A stretch of DNA of 64,000 nt from Trichoplax adhaerens. Its lineage: Eukaryota; Placozoa; Uniplacotomia; Trichoplacea; Trichoplacidae. Under the pieces are notes generated by a model. It ran no database searches and had not been told where the DNA came from. It saw only the letters and a list, made by a program, of their open reading frames with translations. This document shows, one piece after another, positions 1 to 12,650 of this stretch. The DNA is taken from NCBI RefSeq assembly GCF_000150275.1, contig NW_002060949.1, positions 1,733,836 through 1,797,835 of the forward strand. Reading direction: 5' to 3'. A program made the position numbers and the translations under genes. Each line of letters opens with the position of its first letter. Positions within the stretch are counted from its first letter, which is position 1.

Positions 1-3000
1 ATCGTTGCAAATAAATGTAATTAAAGTAATACTTGAGGTGATTATCAAGTGTAAGTGGAATAAGTTTAGGTACTTAAGATGATAAAATAGAAAGCATACT
101 AATTAGGGAACCAGAATATTCCAAAATCATTACAATTACGGTTATAGTGTAATGATATATCAATAATTAATAGAAGATGATAGCAGGGAAGCAAAGTAAT
201 CTATAGGCTTACTTTAACTTTATAAATCGATCTTCTTGTTTAATTTTAGAAATTTTCTGGGTGCTTAGCATTGTTTTGATAGCAATTGCGAAGACAAAGA
301 TGTTGATCTATTACATACAAATAAAAAAAGGCATTTTTGTTATGCTGTAAATTAGCCTAGATACCACAGCTGCTGCAATTTTAAAAATTCTAGCAATTGA
401 TAATAATGTAAAATTATATGGCAGCGTAATCTTATAATTAAGCTCAGCTTGAATTAAAACTACCGTAGAAGAAATTTTGTCTTTACTGGCTATTATCGTG
501 TTAATATAAGTAATCAGATATGAGAAATAATTATAAGAACATATTAAAAACTATATAAATCAAAATGTTAATGTCAGAACTTACAATTACAATAAGCCCC
601 ATAGGAACTACAAAAGCCAAGAATATAGGCGGTTGGCTTGCTAGCCAACAGCTAGAAACGGCGTGAAGCAGTCAGTAGGAATTATATAAGACCTTCATCT
701 TTATGATATTTATGCTTACGAGTATTTAAATAAGCCAGACAGTATATTGAGTAAAGTATAAATAATTATTAAACTTAGTGGCTTGCATACCGACATTAAA
801 TTAGAATCTAGCTATGAAAAGATATTGATACATCTACTCGTATATCTGTTGCTACTTAGATACGAAGAATTGTTAAGAAGCAGCTATACAGACATGTATA
901 ATGCACTAGATAACAGTAATTGCATCCATTTAAGGATTTTACTTGCAAGTTATAGGGCAATTTTGACTATACATTGCATAGCGATGATAAACTTAATTTC
1001 TATGGTGTCTCGTAAATCATGATCCCTTTGAAATATGAGAAATTATTGCAACTTACGCTCTCGGATTCAAGTAACCGTCTATTCCAGATGTACTTAGAGT
1101 GATGCCCAATGTTGTTGCAACTATGATCATTGGTATACCTAATATTTAACGTAAAGTATTTGCTTAATTTCCCTCATATGTATAGCTAATAATAGATAAG
1201 ACCACTGTTTAAATAATTGGAAAGTGAGAGATGTTGCATTGGTCTTAATTTTTCAACTTACCGTAAGCAGGTACGAAATACCATACTAATTTTGAGCTAA
1301 CGTCGAAAACTTTAACCAGCATTATATACATATAAATTCCTTCATTTAGCATCCACATAAAAGTCGCTAAAAGGACGTAATGTAATACAGCCGCCATAAC
1401 AGTACAAAATACCTGAAGTAAATATTGGAGTAGGCCAATGAGATTATATAAAGATTGAATAAACGCTCACGGGCACGATAAATTAAAGCAACTTTAGAAA
1501 ACTACGGTTATGATAGCGAACTTAAAAATTTTGATCCGCATTTATTTGGGATAGGTATTGTGTAAATATATTTACAGTAATAATTGCTACAGTACCTTAC
1601 CTTATTTTGAACCGCTGTTAAACCGGATATGATCAAGATATTCGCAATAAGGAGATTAACAAATAGGTTCATGTTGATAATATTTTTGGTATTTGAAATT
1701 CGCCTATATTATTGAGCATAGAGTAACGGATGAAATGGTTGTATTCAACTATAAGAAATTAGCTGGTGTTGTGATTTGCCCACTCTCTAAATTTTATGAT
1801 CTATCCATAGATGGGCATATGCATTGCAAGATAAATTTTACAAGTTTTAAAAGTATAGATTTGTATGGTGTTATTATAGAATGAAAATAAACGAGAATGT
1901 CAGAAAAAAGTGAAAACGAATAGTTTTATCATAGAATGACAATTTATACGATATATGGTATATGCGTATTTACAAGTTTTTAGTCTAAAAATGAAATAAA
2001 ATGCCGGTTTAGAAGAAAATAGTAATGAATCAGCTGATAAAGTGTCCAGTAGTTTTTAGTCATAATTCATGTTCATTTTGATTTTTAAAGTATACATAGC
2101 TGTAAGCTTATTATTTTATTCCGACAAGCTTTTTAATCATAATTTACCTCCAAAAGACAATATGAGCGATAATGGTAATAAGCAACCCAAGGATAGAGAG
2201 TCCACAACCAACGTAAGTAATAATTTGTAATGCTAGTAGATCAGCTTCAGATAGCTGGAAAAAATTATCCCATTTAATAACCATTAATAACTTTATTTTA
2301 TGCCAGTCTTTATTTCTTAATGGTTAGTAATCTGATAAAGTATGACAGTAAGTAATACTCGTGGGTAAGAAGTATTCCGTATAATTCAATTACCGGTTTA
2401 TCGGATAATCTTAACAGAACTGCAAAATTAGTTAAATGATTGCAATAGCAGACAGTATGAGTTGTATTCGATTCTTGTCCTTTTTGACAACCTGTTTGCG
2501 ACCAGCCACCTCCACTGAAATCATTGATAATAATTATTTAAGGTAGCCATTTTTCTATTAAATATTATTTGCTAACATCAAGACTGGTGGGAATGTTGAT
2601 ATGTTCATCTAATTTACTGCCTCCTGCATTCAGTATCGATTCATTCTTCTATTTTGAGTTATTTTAAGTTAAACATTTACAGGTAGAGATGTTCATGTGC
2701 TCAATGTAAGGAAAATTTAAAAAATTGGCTTACTAATCCACTCAATGCTGCATATAATACAGAATGATAATTTTAAGCTCAGATCATGAAATCACTATGG
2801 AAGAAATTGCTACAATGTAAGTATCGGCTAAATTAGGTGATATTAAACATATTGCACTGTCTAACAAAAGGTTCTATATTATCTAATCATCAAACCTTGC
2901 AGAAAATGCCCAAAAACTGCAAGTTACATCAGTATAATTCTGTGCTAGTGTGATCTAAAAAAAAGATTTTTAGTTAAATTTTACACTTTAGGTTGCAATT

Positions 3001-6000
3001 ATGATATCATTATCTAGTTATGATCCATATACATCTTAATTATTTCACTGTAATATCGTTTGGTTTATATTAAATTGTTGTGACTACTAATATCTAAACT
3101 ATCATATAACTAACATTCAGTAAGTAAATTTAGTCTATTTTGGTAATAGCATCAACTCAAATCTTTCATGCTGATCGCTAAGAGTGATTATTGAAATTAC
3201 AGCTGTACAGTCTTCGTTATTTCCTACAATCATTTACTATTATATACCCTGTTCTCTGCATGTGTTCTCTCTCTAAAATTATTCAGTTGCACTTGTTAGT
3301 GTTAGTATCTACACACGTTACTTCACGATAGCTTACACGCTGATCTATCAGTAACTACCATATTGTACCTAGTTATTCTCTACGATAAATATCTCTCTTT
3401 CTAATAACTCCTCGTATCATTATTGTGAAATGCCTAAGGAGTCCACGTCCGCAGACTCTTCGAACCCTCCATCTAAACAGCCATCACTAGACTCTGGCCT
3501 ACTAGGTCAATTTTTAAGCTTTACTCGTGGCTTCATTAATTGATGTTAATTTTATGAGATTAAAGAAAATTAGTCACTCAAAATTCTGGTTAATTGGGTC
3601 AATTCCTAAAATGTCCGTATACTTACATTTTCGTTAACAAATACTAATTTTATAGCGTCCGAGAAATTCCCTTGAATTGCAGGCGTTATAGTAGCCGATA
3701 AAATTTTAGAGTTAACAATTTCTGTAGCATTAGTATTCCTAAAGTTAAAGAACAAGAAATACTGTCAAATTTTGTATATGGTTATAGTAATTGTAGGTAT
3801 TTACGACGATTGTTAAGTATCAATGACTATTTGGTGAATTAAACTAATGTCTACGCTAGACAATTATAATAGAACTTAAACATATATTTTGCTGTATATT
3901 ATTATCAACGATACTTATATACTAATGAATCTATGTGACTATCATTTTTGTGTTTTACGACAGTTTAGAATATTCTGTTTGTCTATTATAAGCTTTAAAA
4001 GTGATAAGAAAAGACCTAAAGCTGCTTTGGATACATATAGATGAAAAGCAACTAAGTGTCAATCTATCATCGTTATTCGATAGAATGTGCCTACAATCAG
4101 ACATAAAGCATAATATACTGTCCTATGTCTCATTCACTATACTCAGTTTAATTCACGATACCAGCTTATCAAATATTCAATGTTTTTAGCAATCCATGTG
4201 GCTGTTAAGAGTTAAAATAATTTTACCTGAAATTATCTTCGCGACGGCTAGGTATAATACTTCCAAGAGTTTTATAAGTAATTACCGATATTTTACCATC
4301 TGTTTGAAGGCATATTATTAATCCATATCGAATACTTGAATAGATTGCTCATGTAGCATGAATATTGTAAACATCTAGACTCTGTAAAGTAGCACCTCAC
4401 TAATATAGTGACTCATTGGCTGTCAGATATCGATTGAATGACTGAAAAGATCAACAAGTACTTACTAATATTTGATGTCAAGTTAGCTGGAAAGATAATT
4501 TTTGAATTGCCTAACCATGGATAGAGAGCTTGTTGGAAGTTATCATTACTTTGTAGTTGGGGTAATTCTAACCCATTAGTAGAGTTAGGATTGGTTACAA
4601 CTACCTGCAAAACTGCGCAGAAAGTACCATAATACATAATGTCAGTTTATAACTTAACTTAATATTAATCAAGGCGGAGAAAGAGAAGCTAGTACCAATG
4701 TTATCGGTTGTAATGGATATTGTATTAGCGCTACCAACATCAATCCGATCTGCCATTTCTTCTAAATTTTGCATAATGAATGACGATCCAACTTGTTTCT
4801 AGTGATAAAGATACATGATCAGGTATATAGGTGAATGCCGCTTAAACTTATAATTTAAAGAAGTTAAAATCATCATGAGAGGGATTATTAAAATATAAAG
4901 ATCTAATATCGTGTGCTTTAATGGTATACTATATGATGTTATTATAGTTAAATAATAACTACCTGTTGGATTTGTTTCCACTGAATGGTATTCGAAATAT
5001 CAAAGAGATTGCTTCCTATACCAAATAGCGTCTACATATTGAAAAATACGAATAATAATTTTAATTAAATTTTAAAATATTTTATACTTCTTATGATGAC
5101 ACATAACGCTAAAAATAGGGAGGACATGCAGACTTCCGTTATTGATAAAAGAGAGAAAATGGGTATTGTAATAAAAGTGACGATAATTGATGATAACGTA
5201 AAATGATAAAATTGAATTTATCATGCTAGACTAAATCAAAATATAATTTTATATTGACATCTTGTAACTGTACGTTATCGACCGTTCAGATTTTTAACTT
5301 GATGTTCAGAATTCTATGCTGAAATATCTCAAACGATGGTATTTACTTAGTAGAACTCATATGCAAAATTACAGCTAATTCTATAAAAGTTTAACGTAGA
5401 ATTCTGAGCATCAAGTTAAAAATCTGAACGGCCTACTGTACAAGTATATCGTCGGCTACTAATAGAATTGCCTTTAATTCTGATTCTACTGGTAGGATTA
5501 GGACTTCATTAATTCTCTTTAAAACAGTCCCCGATATTAGTAAATCGCCACCCAAGAGGCTAGTTTGATTTGTTGCTTCAAGTAGTGAATTAGATAAAGA
5601 TTCTACTTGAGTAGGATCAAGTTTTGGATTTTGTGCCTATGTTGATAATTGTAATAGAAATAATTATTAGTTGTAATCTATTGGTTGATTATTTCATATA
5701 ATCTATGTTTGACCAGAACTAAATTAAAGATTTCAGGTTAATATTAATAACTTTATCAATCTTATTTGGTAGTTATCTTGGATTTGTTGCGCAATATATG
5801 AGTTGCTTTCTAAGATAGAATTTTCTATAATCATTACCTTGCCTAAGATGGATACAAAAATAGGTGATTGACATCCTACAGTATTTACATCGCTCCAGGT
5901 TGGAAAAGTATCACCAGAAATATGTAAACATTGACGTGTTGCACTTCCTAATACAGATACAGAATAGCTCAGTGTCCAGACTATTTAGATATTAAACAAA

Positions 6001-8989
6001 ACCTAATCAGTTTTGGTAGTAAGTTATGATTACGTTCATACCATTGGCTGGTGAAGGGCATGGCGCTCTAGCAGTTTCGCCAGCAGCTGTTGTAGACCAA
6101 TTTATATTTGTATTTAGCTCGGCAGGACAATAAAAGGTAGCAGTAGTAGCGTTCTCAGCTGAAATATAAATATATTATCGGTTGTAAGGAGCTTTACAAG
6201 ACAGTATAAATGGAAATAAGTTTGTTCATGATGTAATGGAACTGTATCAAGCGTAATTAATATAAGGTTGGTTAACGTTGAATGAGGTTTAAATATATTC
6301 ATACAACATAGCAAATCTATAGTTAACAAAAGGATATATGGTATATTGACATACATACTGTTGTATATATGTTATTATATTAAAATTTACTTGTAATACT
6401 TTATCTATAATATAATATGCGAATGTAGCTAACCTATCGGAATATTATGTAAAATATAGAAGGGATGATATGTCGTATAGGTCATGCTAAATCTAAAGTA
6501 TAAGTGCGCTGTATGAATACGTGGTAAAATTAATTTTATAAGAATCGTAGATAATGTGTGCATATGCAGCATCATATAATATATTGAAAAGTAAAGTAGA
6601 TTAGAATGATTCCATACTACGTCTGTGAAGAATTGGGGCGTTAACTTACTTGTTTATTAAATTTATTTTATATACTGCATATATAACATGGATGTAATAT
6701 GCGTTCTCTATATTGAATTTGTATTGCAAGATGTGACATTTGAGTACAGTGCATAAGCAGCCACGATATTGTTTTTGGAGCGAAGATGTTTTAGAGTTAT
6801 ATCTTGTATAGAGAAGGTATTCTAAATATGCTCATATACCTTCAATATTTATAAATATGTGTTACAGCCTAAACCAGTTTAGGCCACCAACTCGCAGTGA
6901 AATGTACTAAGTACTGTATGATATGCTTGATTATTAAAATATATTTATTCGAGTCTTATACCTTGTATAGATGATATAGTTGTCGTTGGTATTGATGATG
7001 ATGATGCTGGCTGAGTGGTCGATATACTGCCTGTATTACTGATGGTGAAGCTTGCAGTTTTATTAAATCTACTTGTACTGGTTACTTGACATTGGACGTA
7101 GGTTCTTCCTAAAGGAATATTATTGATGATAAGTCTTGATTTATTTCCTGTAATTGTGATAGACCATGGATAGCCTGGAATTAATCAATAATCCTTAAAT
7201 TTAATAATTAGACAGCTTTTCCTTATGACCAAATATGTGTATATCGGCATAATAGATATTGCATCTTATTGATAGGTTTTTAAAGCAGAAGATGAATAGT
7301 CACGAGGACAGATAGAAGGAAATAAATTATTGTCGAGGAATAATACTTCTATATCCGTAAATTAATATAATTCAACTATGATTTCATAATCTATCATTTC
7401 ATCGAGATACAGTAAAAGTAAAATTACGCGGATTTTCACCAACCATTTGATTATCTGTTGATATTTTTGAACTTTTTTACTACTATACAAATATTAAATT
7501 TTAAAAGGTGATTGCTTCACGTAATTATGATCATTCCAGTATTATTACATATGATGGTCATCGAATTTAAAATGCTATATACGTATGTAATAATGTAAAT
7601 ATATTGCATAGATCAAGATCTAAGAAGAAAAAGTTTTTGCGCCTCTTTGCTCTATATGTATTAGCTGGCTAACGATATCTTTTTGCTTTACATAGACTTG
7701 AGCGTAATATAACAACAATTGAATCCACCTGCATAACATTTTGCAAAGTGACCGGGCATTTTGCAAACTACCCGGTCAGTTTACAGGATTGAAAATTTTG
7801 CTGCAACAATGGTTGCAATTCCTTCGGATTAAAACATTTAAAATTGTTGTTGCAAAATGACAGCTACTGTAGCTAAAGCATTTGTAAAATGACCATACTG
7901 CATAACATTTTGCAAAATGACCGATTTCGCATCCGGTCTCGTATATATATAGTACAATACATATATCATAGGCCAGTGACTTACTTGATGTTATTGCAGT
8001 ATTATTAATAAACCATCGAAAATTATTAACATAGGTAGGGGATGTTGAGTCTCCAGAAGTGGCCGGTGTTAAAGTGGTAATGCAGTCCAAGGTTACATTA
8101 TGACCGGTTAAGATGACCGATGGCTTAATTAGCTTAATTTGAATCTGCTGTATTTGCGGTACTAATTCAATGCTATAAGAAATAGTTTGAATCCTGGTTT
8201 TTAAAACACAAGTGTAATTGCCAGCATGATTTAATGTTACGGCAGGGATTAGCAATGCTGATTCATTGGAGTAATGCATAATGTTGATACCAGCTTGAGT
8301 GGCAATTATTGGTGAGATCGATGTCCCTTTAAAATACCAATTCCATTTGGAGTTTTCAATGGAAAGTGGAGCTCCAAAAGTTAAGCGAAGATCAAAATCT
8401 TTCAATATTAGCAATTCTTGTGATGTTGGAACTACTTTGTTATTGATTTGTATTGCCATTTTCGTTACATTAATAATATCTAACGACAAGTGCAAACATT
8501 ATTTAAGTTAGTAACGAGGAGAAAGTTATCAAATGTGTAATAGGCAGCAAGTGAACATATAATGTAAGATATATAGAGTAAAAGGCTGACATAAATTTTC
8601 ATTACCTGCTTCATAAGCCATTTCAAATCCTTTACCGGTAATATTAATATCGGTCTTAAAAGCTACATAAGCGATATGATACATGGATGAATAGATTGTC
8701 TTTGGGGCAGTATTGCCGCAGAGTCGTGCAATAAGTTGGCCATTACTTCCTGGAATTTCGTTATCAAAAGTATTAAATATCTCCACCCAATCAAAGCGGC
8801 ATTGATTACTATATTCAATATCTAACACCAATATCTTAAATAAAATCCTGTATGATGTTACAATATTAATTCTCCAGCGGCAATCTTCGCGTGGCGCATA
8901 ATTTGCAGGATAATTTGGGGAAGTTATCGTTCCAGAATTGTTATAATGTAGGATATCATTTCCACCATTGCATATTGCACTATTTACAG
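1..8989 (-). CDS. Adhesion GPCR with CUB, Ig, HRM, GAIN/GPS and 7TM regions (partial, multi-exon)
   Basis: Adhesion-type receptor read on the minus strand, running off the left edge. In protein order I see: a CUB domain (exon 8606-8989; [24 protein letters not shown]); an Ig domain ending in AGNYTC and the start of a second Ig domain (exon 7985-8479); the second Ig end plus a Ser/Thr-rich linker (6962-7174); a hormone-receptor motif (about 5800-6165; [29 protein letters not shown]); GAIN-domain exons (about 5450-5640, 4440-4770, 4200-4320, 3600-3730); a GPS remnant GGGWSQTGC (about 2470-2535); TM1 (2148-2254; [15 protein letters not shown]); TM3 (about 1260-1410; [20 protein letters not shown]); TM4 (about 1045-1150); extracellular loop 2 and TM5 with the family CWL signature (about 583-650); and intracellular loop 3 (about 205-330). 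TM2 was not located. TM6-7 lie outside the window. Signal peptide and first exon were not found. The ligand is unknown. Confidence 0.88.
3430..3543 (+). CDS. Small 37-codon ORF antisense within an aGPCR intron (doubtful)
   Basis: An ATG-started frame, rich in Ser, Pro and Asp at its N-terminus ([16 protein letters not shown]) and hydrophobic at its C-terminus ([14 protein letters not shown]), ends in TGA. It lies between the GAIN and GPS exons of the receptor on the opposite strand. About 190 bp upstream is a TATA-like TATATACC (near 3241) followed about 40 bp later by TCAGTT, which resembles an initiator. The antisense frames here are broken by stops, so this is not a shadow of a receptor exon. 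It could be a micropeptide, the first exon of an unrecognised gene, or chance. Confidence 0.25.
   Translation: MPKESTSADSSNPPSKQPSLDSGLLGQFLSFTRGFIN
5282..5431. mobile_element. MITE-like inverted-repeat element in a receptor intron
   Basis: The left arm (5282-5317) and right arm (5394-5431) are nearly perfect reverse complements over about 37 bp, with two or three mismatches, and enclose about 75 bp of unrelated AT-rich DNA. The outermost bases are CCGTTCAGATTTTTAACTTG and its complement. There is no coding capacity. Size, long terminal inverted repeats and intronic position suggest a non-autonomous DNA transposon. No clear target-site duplication is visible. The transcript would fold into a long hairpin. 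Confidence 0.6.
7728..7925. repeat. Direct and inverted repeat block (TGCATAACATTTTGCAAA motif)
   Basis: The motif TGCATAACATTTTGCAAA followed by A/G-TGACC occurs near 7730 and again near 7899. Partial TTTTGCAAA and TTTGTAAAATGACC copies lie between. Near 7749-7778, TGACCGGG and CCCGGTCA form an 8-bp stem around a TTTTGCAAA core. It lies directly downstream of the Ig exon in a receptor intron and may be a decayed MITE. Confidence 0.5.
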
Positions 8990-11900
8990 CTATATATTAT
9001 ATGGATAAAAAAATCGGATATGAAAGTCATTGCATTATTGAAACTATTAAGCAGTTAATAAATTACTTTTGCTCCCACCTCTCGGATATCGAATTAGTAA
9101 TGGATAGCGCCTCTTAGGATAGATAGCTGAACTAGAAAGGACCTAAAAATACAGTTTTAGTTGCTGTTTTGAATATATATCGCATCACCAAATCAAAGGC
9201 TAAATTACGACTAATAGTTGAGCAAGGAGGCGTAAAAAAATTATAGAATATGATTATCTTTTTAGTCATTATCGTGATTATGGAGGTTATTGTCCGATCG
9301 TGAAAATTAAATACTATATTCATAGAGATAGCGATAAATAGTCGAGCTAAAAGAGGCCCAAATCTAGAAAATGTGACTGAATAATTGGATTTATTCCTTA
9401 ATTATATGACTGAATGCAAATTACTAAGTTAAAATAAGTTAGGATAAATAGTTAAATCAGAAAGAGCCTAAAAATCGGTAGAATTCTATTATACGCGTAT
9501 GGACAATCATTGCCTGCTTGCTAAAATAATTAGATTAGGAAAAATACCTAACCACAGCTTAAAGTACTCTGGATAGGATTAGAAAGTAGAAGCTATTGCT
9601 ACGACTATGGCGATCTTTATTGAGTAATTACATTAAACTAGAATAGGATGGCTTCGGAACTAAAAAGAGCTTCATAAAGATCGTAGTCAATATTATACGT
9701 GCAAATCAATCATTTTTTACTATATCCATAACAATTATTAGGTAATGGCTTAGCTAAAATAGATTAATACCTTTACAAATCTTACAGTACTGGCTTAAAA
9801 TTTATAGTTAAGATATGGGATATCCTATACTTTAACTATATGCATTGCACTGAAAATGAGCTCCTTTAGTGTATTGTACTAACAGGACTCTATAGTTGTT
9901 ATGAAATATATTATGAAGGAAAGAAAGGCTATCCCAAGTTTTGCAGCAGCTTTGTAATAAGAGATCTTAAATTTCAAGACATTTACGTAGTTATAAAGTT
10001 ATATCTATTTTTAATTAAACATCGTTGACCATTCTAATTTAAAATATATTACGTTACATCATTCCAATTGTATATTTCTGTGCAATTCACAATACTACTA
10101 TATGATGTAGAAGCTTTAATTTAATGAAACTAAATCAATATTTTAATGATCGGGTTAGTTGAGAAATTAAAAAAATAACTCGTATTTTGCTTAGATTAAT
10201 CAGCGTTATTTTACATCGACAGCGGAAGGAGTTATCCCTTTCTTAATCTCTGGTTTAAAATATCTCTATCGATTAATTTTTGCTCTTAATCTAATTTTAA
10301 TCGATATTAATTTCTCATTAGCAAATGAAGTAACTTCCTCTCACTTAATCTTTTAAATTAGCCGATTAAAATATGTTAATCTCTTGATTTTTATTCTTAA
10401 TTTACTGAGACTATTATCTGCCATCATAAAATTTGTAGAAGCTTAGGTTATTCAGTCGGTAGAATCACAAATGGACTATAGTCATAACCTGCTTCTCTAT
10501 CTTGAATTCTAATACTACTATATAAGAGAATGAACTAGTTATCTACTAACATTAACGTGTAAACGACCGAAATTTTAACCATAGTTCGTTCACTAAGGTA
10601 TAAATTAATCCAATCTATCCCAACATGTGTAAAGTAAAAGGTATAAGTATAGTTGATGCAGTATAGCACGCAAAGTATAACGAGCGAGGGATCGACTGGT
10701 TTATCATAATATTTGCATTGGCGAGTAGCAAGAGCCGAGATTTATCGTTGCACGATGCTAGTCCATGTATGTTTGGTCAACCATGTTCAATATAAAGACG
10801 ACATGAAGACCCGATTTACTCCTTCCAAACGACAGAATATAGTGTAAATACAAGTAGTTTGGCTTTTTCTAAGTTTGAATGAATTTTTATGGCACAGAAT
10901 TGTGAAGATTATTGTCAAAAGTGATATTTCTCTTTTCAATTAGGCATAATAGCATTGGATTAAAAAAAATTAGCTAAGGTTTTGTTAAGATTTAGGTTAA
11001 AAGTAAAATTTCTTACCAAAGTGCTTATTAAGGTGATTAGAATTAAATACCATGGGCATAATTGATTCGTCATGCTATAAATAGAGTAAACGATCGAGTT
11101 ATTATTACCAAGGCAGTCAGAGGGAGAATATGTATGAATTATGTTTTTTGATCGAGGTTAATTGTAACTAAGAGATACTATCGTAACATTTTATCTTAAT
11201 ATTGATCCAACAGGTTACTTTAAGCTAATCACTTCCAAAGATATTGTTTTTAAACCTGTCGAATTTTCGTAAGCAATATGAAAGCAAATGATATTGAGCA
11301 GCCTTGATTTTAAAAAATGATTTGATAAATTAGGTTGGTCACCATTCTTTTAAAACCTTCCAAAAGAGTCTTAAAAATGATCTTGGAATGCAATAGACAG
11401 GCAGCCTGATTAAACTAGACTGTTTTTAATATCTTCCTTCTTAGTTTTGGACTAATACTCTAAATCAATTGATTCATATCATTCCTGTAGTTAAGAAATT
11501 GGATCCTGATGCTAACGATAGAGCCATAACCCCTTTTCGTGTGACTGCAAGCTGGTGGATTCAAAGTGATATGATTTAGGTAAAAAAACTCCGATTAACT
11601 GCATGAAACGTAGCGGCACAACAACTACTTTGACCTATTCGATATACATAAGAATGGATTGATTACATTAATAATATGCACCATTGTCCGTCTATATTGC
11701 CGATTGTTTGAAATCGTGAATGTTGGAGGGCGGCACGAGACTAGAGCGATATTTCTTCACAATAGCAACACTAGCGATGAATATGATAGTGGCGTGCGTA
11801 TACGTATGAAAAACAAGTATGAATACGGTGAATACATTCGTACAGTGGAGCATGTAAATGAATGTGGTGAATAGGGCAATCATTGCTTTGCTCAAGATGG

Positions 11901-12250
11901 GCCCATACAAGTATTGTACATACTATGATATACGAAGATGTATGATTCATGCGATAACATATACAAAGTTTTGTAAGTAAATATTTTACTACACATTCAT
12001 CTGATTCAATAGCCCACGATTAGCTTCTTTATTATTTAGAATTAGGACGGTGAATATGTTAATTTGTTTTTCTTCCAGTAATACTACTTTAGATAATTGA
12101 TTAATTATCACATATTATTATCGATAGTCAGATATCATGAATCTAGTCATGATCTACCAGTCAACATTCTATGTTAACCTAATAATTAGCAGATTTTCGG
12201 GAATGTGATGAAAACAAAGTAATGTTATATGCTTAGAATAACAATGTGCA
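8990..12250. other. Gene-poor stretch upstream of the receptor CUB exon
   Basis: No family-level match was found on either strand. The missing 5' exons of the receptor, including its signal peptide, must lie here or beyond if the gene is intact, but no candidate stands out. Within 9100-9700, four or five degenerate copies of a motif like GGATAAATAGTTAAATCAGAAAGAGCCTAAAAAT (shown here in two readable parts: GGATAAATAGTTAAATCAG and AAAGAGCCTAAAAAT) occur near 9117, 9325, 9440 and 9645. This suggests an old tandem or dispersed repeat. Confidence 0.4.
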
Positions 12251-12254
12251 GGAA

Positions 12255-12480
12255 TAATTAGTACATACATACTGGAGTAATAATAATTTAAATGCAACAA
12301 ATAGATCTAAATCTTCGTCGTTACCATCTATCAATAATTTTGCCACTGTTGTCGGCGATGGTATCTAAAACAATCTCTTTACAAAATATCACATAAAGTT
12401 TTCGAAATTATACACATTTTTAAACAATAAACAGCTTCTTTCTCCGCAGAGCACAACTCTCGTGACGAAGAAACAGAATC
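12255..12480 (-). other. Exon-like frames of unknown gene
   Basis: On the minus strand, an open frame behind a TTGTTTTAG acceptor-like site reads IPSPTTVAKLLIDGNDEDLD and continues into a hydrophobic stretch before a possible GTATGT donor. Just upstream another frame reads SRELCSAEKEAVYCLKMC. Both lie 3' of the TRNAU1AP stop codon. They might belong to an alternative TRNAU1AP end, to the missing receptor N-terminus or to nothing. Composition is protein-like, but no family is recognised. Confidence 0.2.
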
Positions 12481-12650
12481 AATTCAGTAATGTGTAAATC
12501 ATTTAAGCTAATTAAGCTAATCAAAAAGCAAACTGGATTAATGTCTTGGATTACAACTGCACATAAAATGTTCCAAGTAATACGAGATTATTAAAGTGAA
12601 AAATTATACTGAATAAAATGAATACGAAAATTATTATTAACAGCTAACGA

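Noticed and set aside
2162-2211. Plus-strand frame [15 protein letters not shown] ending at a GTAAGT donor
   Set aside because: It is the complement of the receptor TM1 exon, whose minus-strand reading ([15 protein letters not shown]) is clearly the real one.
3455-3475. TTCGAACCC resembling a tRNA B box
   Set aside because: No matching A box, acceptor stem or anticodon arm around it.
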